From CALCMJ01 sp964475415 (lineage in GTDB: Bacteria > Bacteroidota > Bacteroidia > Chitinophagales > Saprospiraceae): DNA of 14,658 bases. Shown piece by piece: positions 1 to 6,344 of the stretch. How positions within the stretch are numbered: position 1 is the stretch's first letter; each line of letters opens with the position of its first letter. A program made the translations under genes and the position numbers. Below the pieces are notes generated by a model that saw nothing but the letters and a program-made list of their open reading frames with translations, did no database searches and had not been told where the DNA came from. Location of the stretch: positions 1 through 14,658 of the forward strand of contig CAYYWZ010000087.1 in NCBI GenBank assembly GCA_964475415.1, in the 5' to 3' direction.

Positions 1-2010
1 ATCTCCTTCCTTTACATTAAATGCAGCATAGAACTCGGGCATATTAGATAGTGGTCCATTAGCTCTATATTGTCCAGGAGAGTGCGGATCTGTATTGATT
101 CTAGTTTTCATTTCTTCATCTCTCATTTTCGTTCTCCATATCGTACCCCATGACATGAAGAATCTTTGTTCCGGTGTGAGACCATCGATAGGATCTGGAC
201 GATCATTATCCGCAAGATATTTTTGTAGGCCATCATAAGCACTATTTACACCTCCTATATCTCCGATGTTTTCTCCTAGGGTAAACTCACCATTGACATG
301 TATACCTGGAAGTGGTTCATAAGCATTAAATTGTTCTATCAGAACTTTGTTTCTTGCATCGAAAGCTTCTCTATCTTCATCTGTCCACCAGTTGGTCATA
401 TTTCCTGTAGCATCGAATCTACTTCCCTGATCATCAAATCCATGAGAAATTTCATGACCTATAACAGCACCTATACCACCATAGTTGATCGCTTCGTCCG
501 CTTTGTAATTATAAAAAGGTGGTTGTAGTATAGCTGCTGGAAAAACGATTTCGTTGTTGAGAGGATTATAGTATGCATTGACAGTTTGTGGTGACATACC
601 CCATTCTTTTTTATCTACTTCTTTTCCTAGCTTACTCAGACTTTTTTCATAAGCCCACTTAGAAACAGCTATCATGTTAGAGGCATATGTTCCGCCGTCA
701 TCAGCACCTTTAATATCCATATTGCTGTAGTCTTCCCATTCATCAGGGTAGCCTATTTTTACGGTAAAGTTGTTAAGCTTTTCTAATGCTTTCTTCTTTG
801 TTTCTGGTGTCATCCACTCTAGTCCATTTATTCTGTCTTCATAGGCAGCAAGAATATAGTCAACCATTTTCTGAGCTTTTTCCTTTGCTTCTGGTGGGAA
901 GTGCTCGTCTACATATAGTTTGCCTATAGCCTCACCTAGAGAACCGTTAGCTACATCTAGCACTTTTTCCCATCTAGGTCTCATCTGCTCAGTTCCTCTT
1001 AGCGTCTTGCCATAGAAATCAAAATCATCGTTCTCTATTTCACTAGATAAGAAGCTAGCACTATTGTTTAACTCATTCCAAGTAAGATAGTCTTTCCAGT
1101 CTTGTACAGTAGTCTGAGACAAGGTCTGTGGTAAGGAGCTAGTATATTTAGGATCCATAACTATAATAGTGTCTAGTCCCTTTGCACCTAAGTTTGTGAA
1201 AAAATCAGTCCATACTATTCCCGGCATCATTTCTTCTAGGTCGCTCATAGATTTCTTGTTATACATCAGCGTAGGATTTCTACTCTCTTCCTTACTCATC
1301 ATTTCGCTAGCAAGTTTAGTTTCTAGGTTGAGAATATTTTCAGCTTTTTCTTGAGCTACATTTCCTTCGACCCCTAGGTGTTTCATCATTTTTACGATGT
1401 GCGTAACATACTTTTTTCTTTTTTCTACGTAGTCCTCTTCGCTTTTGAGATAATAGTCTCTCTCTGGTAGTCCTAAGCTACCGCTTGTGAGATAGGCAGC
1501 ATTAACAGAGCTATTTTTTAGGTCGGGGAAGATGGCAAAATCTAGAAAACATCTACTTCCCAGAGCAGCGGTGTTTTCTATGTACTTCTGCACTCCAGAG
1601 AAATCTTCTATAGCAGCGATCTGCTCTAGATAAGGTGTCAGAGGTTCTAGACCAGTCTTATCAGCTAGTTCTACATCCATAGCTGTTTCGTAGAAAGCAG
1701 ATGCTTTATATTGATCTGTTCCTTTTTCGTATTTACCACTGGCGATAGATGCTTCTAGTACCTTAAGGACATCTTCGCTAGATTTTTTTCTGAGCTCATC
1801 GAAACTTCCCCATCTACTCCTATCAGAAGGAATGTCTGTATTGTCTAGCCATTTTCCATTGACATATCGGAAGAAATCATCTGATGGAGATATAGTCGTG
1901 TCTATAAGGCTGAGGTCTAGGCCTGGCTCTAATACTTGAGCTTTTTCTTGCTGACAAGCAGTAAGAAATATCCCTGATATAAGCAGGGTATACATTAGTT
2001 TATTCATCAT
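1..2010 (-). CDS. M13-family zinc metallopeptidase lipoprotein (neprilysin/PepO-like), 3' end cut by window edge
   Basis: Reading from the ATG at 2010, the frame stays open for 670 codons to the left edge with no stop. The N-terminus (MMNKLMYTLLISGIFLTACQ) is a lipoprotein signal with lipobox LTAC, so the enzyme should be anchored in the envelope, facing the periplasm or outside. Visible M13 hallmarks, numbered from the first Met: the NAYY substrate-binding motif at about 478-481, the zinc motif HEISH at 519-523 followed by GFDDQG, and GENIGD at 579-584, which supplies the third zinc ligand E580 and D584. The family cleaves peptides with a single zinc. The translation ends in HSPGQYRANGPLSNMPEF followed by about 11 residues, typical of the M13 C-terminus, so only some 10-15 residues are missing. 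The start could equally be the second ATG at 2007. It lies 8 bp after the VOC gene and is probably last in that operon. Confidence 0.95.
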   Translation of the reverse strand, partial: MMNKLMYTLLISGIFLTACQQEKAQVLEPGLDLSLIDTTISPSDDFFRYVNGKWLDNTDIPSDRSRWGSFDELRKKSSEDVLKVLEASIASGKYEKGTDQYKASAFYETAMDVELADKTGLEPLTPYLEQIAAIEDFSGVQKYIENTAALGSRCFLDFAIFPDLKNSSVNAAYLTSGSLGLPERDYYLKSEEDYVEKRKKYVTHIVKMMKHLGVEGNVAQEKAENILNLETKLASEMMSKEESRNPTLMYNKKSMSDLEEMMPGIVWTDFFTNLGAKGLDTIIVMDPKYTSSLPQTLSQTTVQDWKDYLTWNELNNSASFLSSEIENDDFDFYGKTLRGTEQMRPRWEKVLDVANGSLGEAIGKLYVDEHFPPEAKEKAQKMVDYILAAYEDRINGLEWMTPETKKKALEKLNNFTVKIGYPDEWEDYSNMDIKGADDGGTYASNMIAVSKWAYEKSLSKLGKEVDKKEWGMSPQTVNAYYNPLNNEIVFPAAILQPPFYNYKADEAINYGGIGAVIGHEISHGFDDQGSRFDATGNMTNWWTDEDREAFDARNKVLIEQFNAYEPLPGIHVNGEFTLGENIGDIGGVNSAYDGLQKYLADNDRPDPIDGLTPEQRFFMSWGTIWRTKMRDEEMKTRINTDPHSPGQYRANGPLSNMPEFYAAFNVKEGD

Positions 2011-2018
2011 AATATATT

Positions 2019-2456
2019 TTAAATGTTTTTCTTTTTTTCTTCCATATAGGCATCGAAAACTTCATCTACTGGTTCCCACAGCTCTATCTTGTTTCCTTCT
2101 AGATCCATGATGTGGACAAATTTTCCGTAATCGAATTCCTCTATCTCATCGATAACTTCTACTCCTTCTTTCTTGAGTTGATCTACCAGCCATACCAGGT
2201 TTTCTACTCTATAGTTGAACATGAAGTCTTTCTTGGATGGAGCAAAATGTTCACTCTTTTGAGAAAATGGACTCCACTGGAGGTAGCCGTTTTTTTCAGG
2301 ATTTTCTTTTTTCTTAAAAACAAAAGCTGCACCGTACTCGTCGGTATCGAACCCTAGATGTTTAGCATACCAAGATTTTACTTTTTCAGGATCATTGCAT
2401 TTAAAAAATACACCGCCTACTCCAGTAACTCTTTTAGGTTTTTGTCCTTCTGCCAT
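2019..2456 (-). CDS. VOC-fold protein (glyoxalase/bleomycin-resistance/dioxygenase superfamily)
   Basis: 145 aa with no signal peptide, so cytoplasmic. One VOC module is visible: the N-terminal strand-helix unit with VFFKCNDPEKVKSWY then LGF (about 16-36), and the C-terminal half ending in KFVHIMDLEGNKIELWEP (about 112-129). H115 and E125 sit where VOC enzymes usually place metal ligands, which is a family-based inference. Such proteins form paired beta-alpha-beta-beta-beta modules and usually bind a divalent metal, acting as lyases, isomerases, dioxygenases or drug-binding proteins. Nothing here fixes the substrate. It lies 10 bp downstream of the unrecognised 200-aa gene and 8 bp upstream of the M13 peptidase, so it is probably co-transcribed. 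A second, frameshifted VOC gene lies at 11433-11806. Confidence 0.9.
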   Translation of the reverse strand: MAEGQKPKRVTGVGGVFFKCNDPEKVKSWYAKHLGFDTDEYGAAFVFKKKENPEKNGYLQWSPFSQKSEHFAPSKKDFMFNYRVENLVWLVDQLKKEGVEVIDEIEEFDYGKFVHIMDLEGNKIELWEPVDEVFDAYMEEKKKNI

Positions 2457-2466
2457 AGCTTATTAT

Positions 2467-3069
2467 TTATTTTACAAACAAATATTCTAACATAGAATTA
2501 TAGGATTCCGGTTCTTGGTAATTATGATCGGAATAGTAATTTGCTTTTAGTAATAATCGGTGGGGAAGGTCATTTTTCAGTTTGAGCTCTATGGTTATAT
2601 TACCATATAATTGTTTTGCAGGAAGTTGAGTCATCAGCTTATGTGACGGTTTTAGGTAATACCTGTAATTACAATTTATAGTATCTGCTTTTGTATCTGT
2701 GCTCACCTCATTAAGATGAATTACGTATTTCTTTTCTTTAAGACTCAGCGAGATATAGGTCATCAGTTTTCTACACTGATCAAAACTGATTTTTGCAGGA
2801 GTTATATCTAATGATAAGGCGTTAATACCATTCTCATTGTGAAAGTTTAAATACTTAGGATAGGGTTTTTTCTCTAGAAATTTTTGATAACCATCATAGA
2901 TTTCCGTACCTATTTGTTTTGCCTCATTCGTGTACCAAGTATTAATCTCTTCATATGATATTTTGTGATCTTCTAGAGCCTCTCTTATGAGCGGAATCTT
3001 AGGAGAATTTTTCTCTTTAGATTTGAACTGCTTTTTTATAAGATCCAGTATTTTAAGATTTAATATCAT
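2467..3069 (-). CDS. Unrecognised cytoplasmic protein, 200 aa
   Basis: I do not recognise the family. The protein is polar and lysine-rich, with no signal peptide or membrane segment. The first 60 residues look helical (LKILDLIKKQF, then IREALEDHKISYEEINTWY). The rest alternates charged and hydrophobic residues as in a beta-rich domain, for example TINCNYRYYLKPSH and GNITIELKLKNDLPHRLLLK. The start is the ATG at 3067-3069; the preceding gene stops 14 bp upstream. Its position between a CvpA-like gene and a VOC gene in a tight run suggests co-expression but gives no function. Codon use looks like that of its neighbours, and the operon placement supports it being a real gene. Confidence 0.75.
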   Translation of the reverse strand: MILNLKILDLIKKQFKSKEKNSPKIPLIREALEDHKISYEEINTWYTNEAKQIGTEIYDGYQKFLEKKPYPKYLNFHNENGINALSLDITPAKISFDQCRKLMTYISLSLKEKKYVIHLNEVSTDTKADTINCNYRYYLKPSHKLMTQLPAKQLYGNITIELKLKNDLPHRLLLKANYYSDHNYQEPESYNSMLEYLFVK

Positions 3070-3083
3070 ATGGTTTATCTATT

Positions 3084-3644
3084 CTAATTTCCGTCTTCAG
3101 AGTTTATGTTTTCACCGGCTTCTTTTATCCCATCCATTGTATCCATCATCTTTTCCCAGAATTCTGAAAATACTGGTTTGACAGCCATAGCTACAGATTT
3201 AGATTGTTCCGGAAGCTTTTCTAACATAGGATAACTCATGGAAGCCTCTTTTAGTTCTGGATTGAGGAGCTGCAACTTGTTCACACCCCATACGAGGTAG
3301 CTTAGTAGTACTGAATAGAATATCGACATAAGGATACCTCCGAGTAACTTATTGATGATATTGATATTAGCAGTCTCCAGTACAGATTCTAGTTTTTTTC
3401 CTACAAACCTTATTAAGCCCATAATAATGAGAAAGGTGAGTACAAAGCCTATAACGAAAACTAGTGATTTATTGAGGGGCAAAATGCCTTGCAGTAAGGA
3501 AATAACTATGGGCGATATTTTGAGCGCCGCTACTATTCCTATTATTAGTGAAAGTGTGTCAAAAACAGTTTTTATAAGTCCTCTCGAAAATCCAGTGTAA
3601 AAGCCGTATGCAAGTAATAATCCGGCAATAATATCAATAATCAT
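3084..3644 (-). CDS. CvpA-like inner-membrane protein
   Basis: 186 aa. The N-terminal two thirds has the CvpA pattern: a first hydrophobic segment (about 2-18), the short motif YGFYTGFSRGLIKTVFD, then hydrophobic segments near 28-43, 60-80 and 100-121. A polar, probably cytoplasmic tail of about 60 residues ends NINSEDGN. CvpA was named for colicin V production in Escherichia coli; related proteins are linked to envelope stress and bile-salt tolerance, but a mechanism is not settled. It is the first gene of the leftward run (CvpA-like, unrecognised, VOC, M13), with 14 bp to the next start. The 252-bp control region upstream is shared with the rightward gene at 3897. The start is the ATG at 3642-3644, which leaves the usual short N-terminal segment intact. 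Confidence 0.85.
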   Translation of the reverse strand: MIIDIIAGLLLAYGFYTGFSRGLIKTVFDTLSLIIGIVAALKISPIVISLLQGILPLNKSLVFVIGFVLTFLIIMGLIRFVGKKLESVLETANINIINKLLGGILMSIFYSVLLSYLVWGVNKLQLLNPELKEASMSYPMLEKLPEQSKSVAMAVKPVFSEFWEKMMDTMDGIKEAGENINSEDGN

Positions 3645-3731
3645 TCTATGTAATTAAGTGTTAAAGTATATATAAAAGCAAGTATCTTGAATTAAAGTAG
3701 TGCATTTTGCAGTTAAGTTAGATAATTAAAC

Positions 3732-3751
3732 CTTTGTAACTGATCACAAAG
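3732..3751. promoter_or_regulatory. Candidate operator: near-perfect 20-bp palindrome
   Basis: The sequence CTTTGTAACTGATCACAAAG has two 8-bp arms around a 4-bp centre (CTGA), with one mismatch (TAA against TGA). The arms resemble the TGTGA/TCACA half-sites recognised by Crp/Fnr-family regulators, though the 4-bp spacer is shorter than the 6 bp of E. coli CRP. Two more copies of the half-site core ATCACA follow at 3764 and 3773. The site lies 88 bp from the cvpA-like start and 146 bp from the 3897 start, so it could serve either promoter. The regulator is unknown. Confidence 0.4.
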
Positions 3752-3852
3752 ATTATAAAACTTATCACATAAATCACAGAAATATAGATGTTTATAGCTT
3801 ATTTCTAGATGAGTAAAATATAATTGTAGTTTATAATATATAGATTATCATT

Positions 3853-3860
3853 TATTTTTG
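3853..3860 (+). promoter_or_regulatory. Candidate Bacteroidota -7 promoter box (TATTTTTG)
   Basis: TATTTTTG is an exact match to the TAnnTTTG box used by the primary sigma factor of Bacteroidota. It lies 36 bp before the ATG at 3897, a sensible distance. A TTG at 3824-3826 is too far upstream to be a standard -33 element, so support is only moderate in this AT-rich sequence. Confidence 0.35.
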
Positions 3861-3896
3861 GTTTAAATTAGTATTTTCGATAACGTAAAGACTTGT

Positions 3897-4385
3897 ATGT
3901 TCAAGAATGTTAGTACCCTTTTTTGCCTGTTATTTGCAGGTTTCACCTTAAGTGCACAGCCTGCGCCTAGGCAGGATATTATACTTCCTAAGGTGTTTTT
4001 CACAGGGGAATACGAGTCCATTTACGAAAATCTTGTTCTTGAATGCGGAGATCATTTACTATCAGTTTGCGATGGATCTATGGAAGATGCTTATAGCTTA
4101 TGGATAGAAATGCTAGCTGAGATGGAAGAATATGCAGATGCTGTAGAATTTGACATCAAAGGCGTAAAGATATGGATGACAGCTTATTGGAACACAGATG
4201 GATCTATTAAGCATATCGTCTATTATCCTAAGCCTAGTTCTAAGAATATGGACTTCGACAAGTTGTCCGAATTTCTTAATGATTTTTCTAAAACATACAT
4301 ACTACCTAAGAAGAATGAAAATTGTTTTTCACACAACGGTATAGCAGCTTTCCCTACCTTTGCAAGGTTCCCTAGACCAGAGTAG
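3897..4385 (+). CDS. Unrecognised secreted protein, 162 aa
   Basis: The N-terminus (MFKNVSTLFCLLFAGFTLSA) is a Sec signal peptide with a likely cut after A20, leaving a mature protein that starts QPAPRQ. There is no lipobox Cys at the right place, so it should be soluble in the periplasm or exported. The mature part has three Cys (in LECGD, SVCDG and ENCFS) and a central segment KGVKIWMTAYWNTDGSIKHI that looks like beta strands around a turn. I do not recognise the family. The stop lies 4 bp before the next ATG (4390), so it is probably co-transcribed with the YCF48-like lipoprotein. A candidate -7 box lies 36 bp upstream. Confidence 0.8.
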   Translation: MFKNVSTLFCLLFAGFTLSAQPAPRQDIILPKVFFTGEYESIYENLVLECGDHLLSVCDGSMEDAYSLWIEMLAEMEEYADAVEFDIKGVKIWMTAYWNTDGSIKHIVYYPKPSSKNMDFDKLSEFLNDFSKTYILPKKNENCFSHNGIAAFPTFARFPRPE

Positions 4386-4389
4386 GATT

Positions 4390-5474
4390 ATGTTTCGCTA
4401 TCTACTTTTCGCTATTTTTATTATTGTTTGCGCTTGTCAAAAATCTCAGGAAGTTGTTTTTGAGACCTTATATAATGATCCGAACGTAAGTTGGAAATCC
4501 ATAACTATTCAAGATAATCAGATATATATCGCTGGAGGCAATGAGTGGGAATCAGGTATTGTGATGCGTTCAGATGATGAGGGCAATACGTGGGATATAG
4601 AGTTAGAAAGTACATCCGGTTTTCTAGCAATAGATTCGTATGAGGAAGGATTATTTACAGCGGGTTTTAATAGTAATTTTTATGTAAAAAGTGCTGATAA
4701 CTGGGTAGATAAGACTATCTCACAAGCTAGTATAATAAGAGGTGTTGCCCAGAATGAGCAGGTTTTGATAGCGGTTGGGGGCCAGGCTTATTTCGAGGGA
4801 TATGTCTATAGTACAGCAGTAGAAGAAACTTTTACAACTAGAGATTCATTGGACTCGGAGATAAGTGATGTTGCTCATGTCAAAGAATCTATCTTTATGT
4901 CAGTAGGTTATGGTTCCGTATATCGATCGGAGGATAATGGGCTCAGCTGGAATAGATTAGATGTGGAAGGAGATTTTTTTAGGAAAATTCAGTTTGTCAA
5001 TGAACAGGTCGGTTATATTGTGGGGTTTGCTGGACAAGTTATNNNNNNNNNNNNNNNNNNNNNNNNNNNNNNNNNNNNNNNNNNNNNNNNNNNNNNNNNN
5101 NNNNNNNNNNNNNNNNNNNNNNNNNNNNNNNNNNNNNNNNNNTTCAGTTTGTCAATGAACAGGTCGGTTATATTGTGGGGTTTGCTGGACAAGTTATGCA
5201 CACTTCAGACGGAGGAATTTCCTGGGAGGAAATAAGAAATGGTCAGAGTCTCACTGGAGGAATACAGCAAATAAGAAGCATATATTTTGATGATAATAGT
5301 AGAGGTCTCATTGCAGGCGATAATGGTAAAATACAATTGACAGAAAACAATGGAGATAGCTGGGTGGCGATAGAAGGATTACCAGATGAGGATTATAATG
5401 ATGTTATTTTATATGAAAATAAAGTTATTCTCATTTCAGAGCAGGGGAGTATTTATAGCTTTGATTTAAATTAG
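4390..5474 (+). CDS. YCF48/BNR-repeat beta-propeller lipoprotein, interrupted by an assembly gap
   Basis: The start is the ATG at 4390, 4 bp after the previous stop; it gives a lipoprotein signal (MFRYLLFAIFIIVCAC) with lipobox VCAC and C16 as lipidated residue. The in-frame TTG at 4360 lies inside the upstream gene and adds nothing. Propeller repeats of the type S-x-D-x-G-x-(T/S)-W recur: RSDDEGNTW, RSEDNGLSW, HTSDGGISW, TENNGDSW. This is the YCF48 (photosystem II assembly factor-like) / sortilin-like pattern, in non-photosynthetic bacteria usually an envelope protein of unknown role. A run of 100 N (5043-5142) splits the gene, and the same 55 bp lies on both sides. Dropping the N run and one copy leaves 930 bp, an exact 309 codons plus stop, whose junction reads VGFAGQVMHTSDGGISW, a proper blade. 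The gene is therefore very probably intact in the organism. Confidence 0.85.
4988..5042 (+). repeat. Left copy of a 55-bp exact duplication flanking the assembly gap
   Basis: These 55 bp, from TTCAGTTTGTCAATG to ACAAGTTAT, are identical to 5143-5197. The left copy ends exactly at the first N and the right copy begins exactly after the last N. That is what two unmerged contig ends sharing one assembler k-mer look like, rather than a biological repeat. Confidence 0.9.
5043..5142. other. Assembly gap of 100 N
   Basis: Exactly 100 unknown bases, a common placeholder length. The identical 55 bp on each side implies the true gap is about -55 bp, meaning the contigs overlap, so probably no sequence is missing. 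Confidence 0.9.
5143..5197 (+). repeat. Right copy of the 55-bp duplication flanking the gap
   Basis: Exact copy of 4988-5042, starting directly after the N run. Past position 5197 the sequence continues the open frame of the YCF48-like gene. Confidence 0.9.
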
Positions 5475-5483
5475 ATGATAATT

Positions 5484-5501
5484 CACCGTTGGGTGGTTTT
5501 T
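5484..5501 (+). terminator. Weak candidate terminator after the YCF48-like gene
   Basis: A short hairpin CACC-GTTG-GGTG (5484-5495) is followed by G and a run of five T. The stem is only 4 bp, or 5 with a T:G pair, so it may not terminate efficiently. It lies 10 bp after the TAG at 5472-5474. Confidence 0.35.
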
Positions 5502-5592
5502 ATTGGATAATTCAAGGTTTAACAAGATATTAACCCAGTTTCAAGATGGATCAGCGTCTTAAAAACAATAGAGAAACAAAAAAAATAGGACT

Positions 5593-6255
5593 ATGAAGAA
5601 GAAAATACAACAGCTAATAATGGGTCTATTCCTAGTCAGTATGAGTTCTTCGCTTATCGTTGCTCAGGAAATTGTTGATCCCAAGGCTAAAGTAGCCTTA
5701 GATAAACTATCTACTCGCTATGATGGTCTAGAATCTTATAAGGTAGACTTTACACTAGATGTAGTGATTCCTGGCCAAGAAGCGGAAAAACACGAAGGCT
5801 TTCTTATTCAGAAAGGCAACAAGTTTGTATTTGACATGGGGACACAGGCCATATATGCTGATGGTACCGCCGTGTGGGTGCATCTGAAAGCAGATAATGA
5901 ATTGCAGATAAATGACCCAGATTTCGGAGAAGACGGCAGCTTGCTATCACCATCAGAGATGATGCGTATATATGAGACAGAAAACTTTTCCTATGCCATA
6001 GTTAATGAAGAAAATGATCTTTTAGAGATAGAAATGAAACCTTCTGATGACTTTTCTGATTATAAGAAGATAAGGATCTCCGTCAATACATCAAAAAACC
6101 AAATGAAAAAAATGGAAATTTTTTCTGTCGATGGAACCAAAATTGTCATGAAAGTGGTTAATTTTGTGGAAGACGAAATCTTCGGAGATAATATTTTTTC
6201 CTTTAACCAGAAAAAATATCCGAATATTTACATTGAAGACCTGAGGATCGAATAG
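5593..6255 (+). CDS. LolA-like outer-membrane lipoprotein carrier protein
   Basis: 220 aa with a Sec signal peptide (MKKKIQQLIMGLFLVSMSSS then LIVAQE, cut probably after A24), so periplasmic. The mature part follows the LolA pattern: an N-terminal helix with ALDKLSTRYDGLESYKVDFTL (residues about 35-55), then successive strands of the half-open barrel such as HEGFLIQKGNKFVFDMGTQ and ADGTAVWVHL. LolA ferries lipoproteins from the inner to the outer membrane, which fits the many lipoproteins in this window. Bacteroidota carry several LolA-like paralogues, so the main-carrier role is not assured. It is close to the family length (about 200-220 aa). It stands 118 bp after the YCF48-like gene and is followed 28 bp later by a strong terminator hairpin. 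A 16-codon ORF (5546-5596) overlaps its ATG by ATGA. Confidence 0.85.
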   Translation: MKKKIQQLIMGLFLVSMSSSLIVAQEIVDPKAKVALDKLSTRYDGLESYKVDFTLDVVIPGQEAEKHEGFLIQKGNKFVFDMGTQAIYADGTAVWVHLKADNELQINDPDFGEDGSLLSPSEMMRIYETENFSYAIVNEENDLLEIEMKPSDDFSDYKKIRISVNTSKNQMKKMEIFSVDGTKIVMKVVNFVEDEIFGDNIFSFNQKKYPNIYIEDLRIE

Positions 6256-6263
6256 AACCTTTA

Positions 6264-6309
6264 ATTCTCGGTCAACCAACCTGAGCGATTCTTTAAACCG
6301 AGAATCGCT
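6264..6309 (+). promoter_or_regulatory. Overlapping, mutually exclusive hairpins (attenuator-like) between lolA-like and GH3 genes
   Basis: Two perfect 9-bp stems compete for the same bases. Stem one pairs ATTCTCGGT (6264-6272) with ACCGAGAAT (6297-6305). Stem two, the terminator, pairs AGCGATTCT (6284-6292) with AGAATCGCT (6301-6309). They share 6301-6305, so only one can form. A third, smaller option pairs CTCGGT (6267-6272) with ACC-T-GAG (6279-6285, one bulged T), which would free the terminator. This 1:2, 2:3, 3:4-style layout resembles classical attenuators. No leader peptide or ligand-binding fold is evident, so control of the downstream GH3 gene is an inference. Confidence 0.45.
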
Positions 6310-6317
6310 TTTTTTTT
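6284..6317 (+). terminator. Rho-independent terminator after the lolA-like gene
   Basis: A perfect 9-bp stem (AGCGATTCT with AGAATCGCT) closes an 8-nt loop, and nine T run from 6309 to 6317. It begins 28 bp after the lolA-like stop and ends 27 bp before the GH3 start. It is the clearest terminator in the window. Confidence 0.85.
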
Positions 6318-6324
6318 ATCTTTA
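6317..6324 (+). promoter_or_regulatory. Candidate -7 promoter box (TATCTTTA) for the GH3 gene
   Basis: TATCTTTA matches TAnnTTTG in all but the last base and overlaps the end of the terminator T run. It lies 20 bp before the ATG at 6345, which implies a very short leader. No TTTG -33 element is seen at the proper distance. Confidence 0.3.
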
Positions 6325-6344
6325 GGCTAAGTCATTATTATTAC

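Larger units (their letters stand above)
3645..3896. other. Divergent intergenic control region, very AT-rich
   Basis: This 252-bp stretch separates the leftward cvpA-like operon from the rightward gene at 3897. It holds no credible ORF. I see an imperfect palindrome (3732-3751), three same-strand ATCACA copies (3743, 3764, 3773) and a TAnnTTTG match facing right (3853-3860). No exact TAnnTTTG match facing left was found. Confidence 0.7.

Noticed and set aside
1169..1354. Small plus-strand ORF inside the M13 gene (and similar antisense ORFs over GH3, GNAT, iorB and others)
   Set aside because: They lie opposite strongly supported genes, have no recognisable domain and look like by-products of the coding strand.
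1..2010. Truncated or decayed M13 peptidase
   Set aside because: The frame is open over all 670 codons with all zinc ligands; only the window edge removes the last few residues.
4360..4389. In-frame TTG start upstream of the YCF48-like lipoprotein
   Set aside because: It lies inside the preceding gene and would place polar residues before a clear lipoprotein signal beginning at the ATG 4390.
4988..5197. True tandem duplication of a propeller blade
   Set aside because: The two copies end exactly at the N run and merging them restores a perfect frame, which points to contig overlap.
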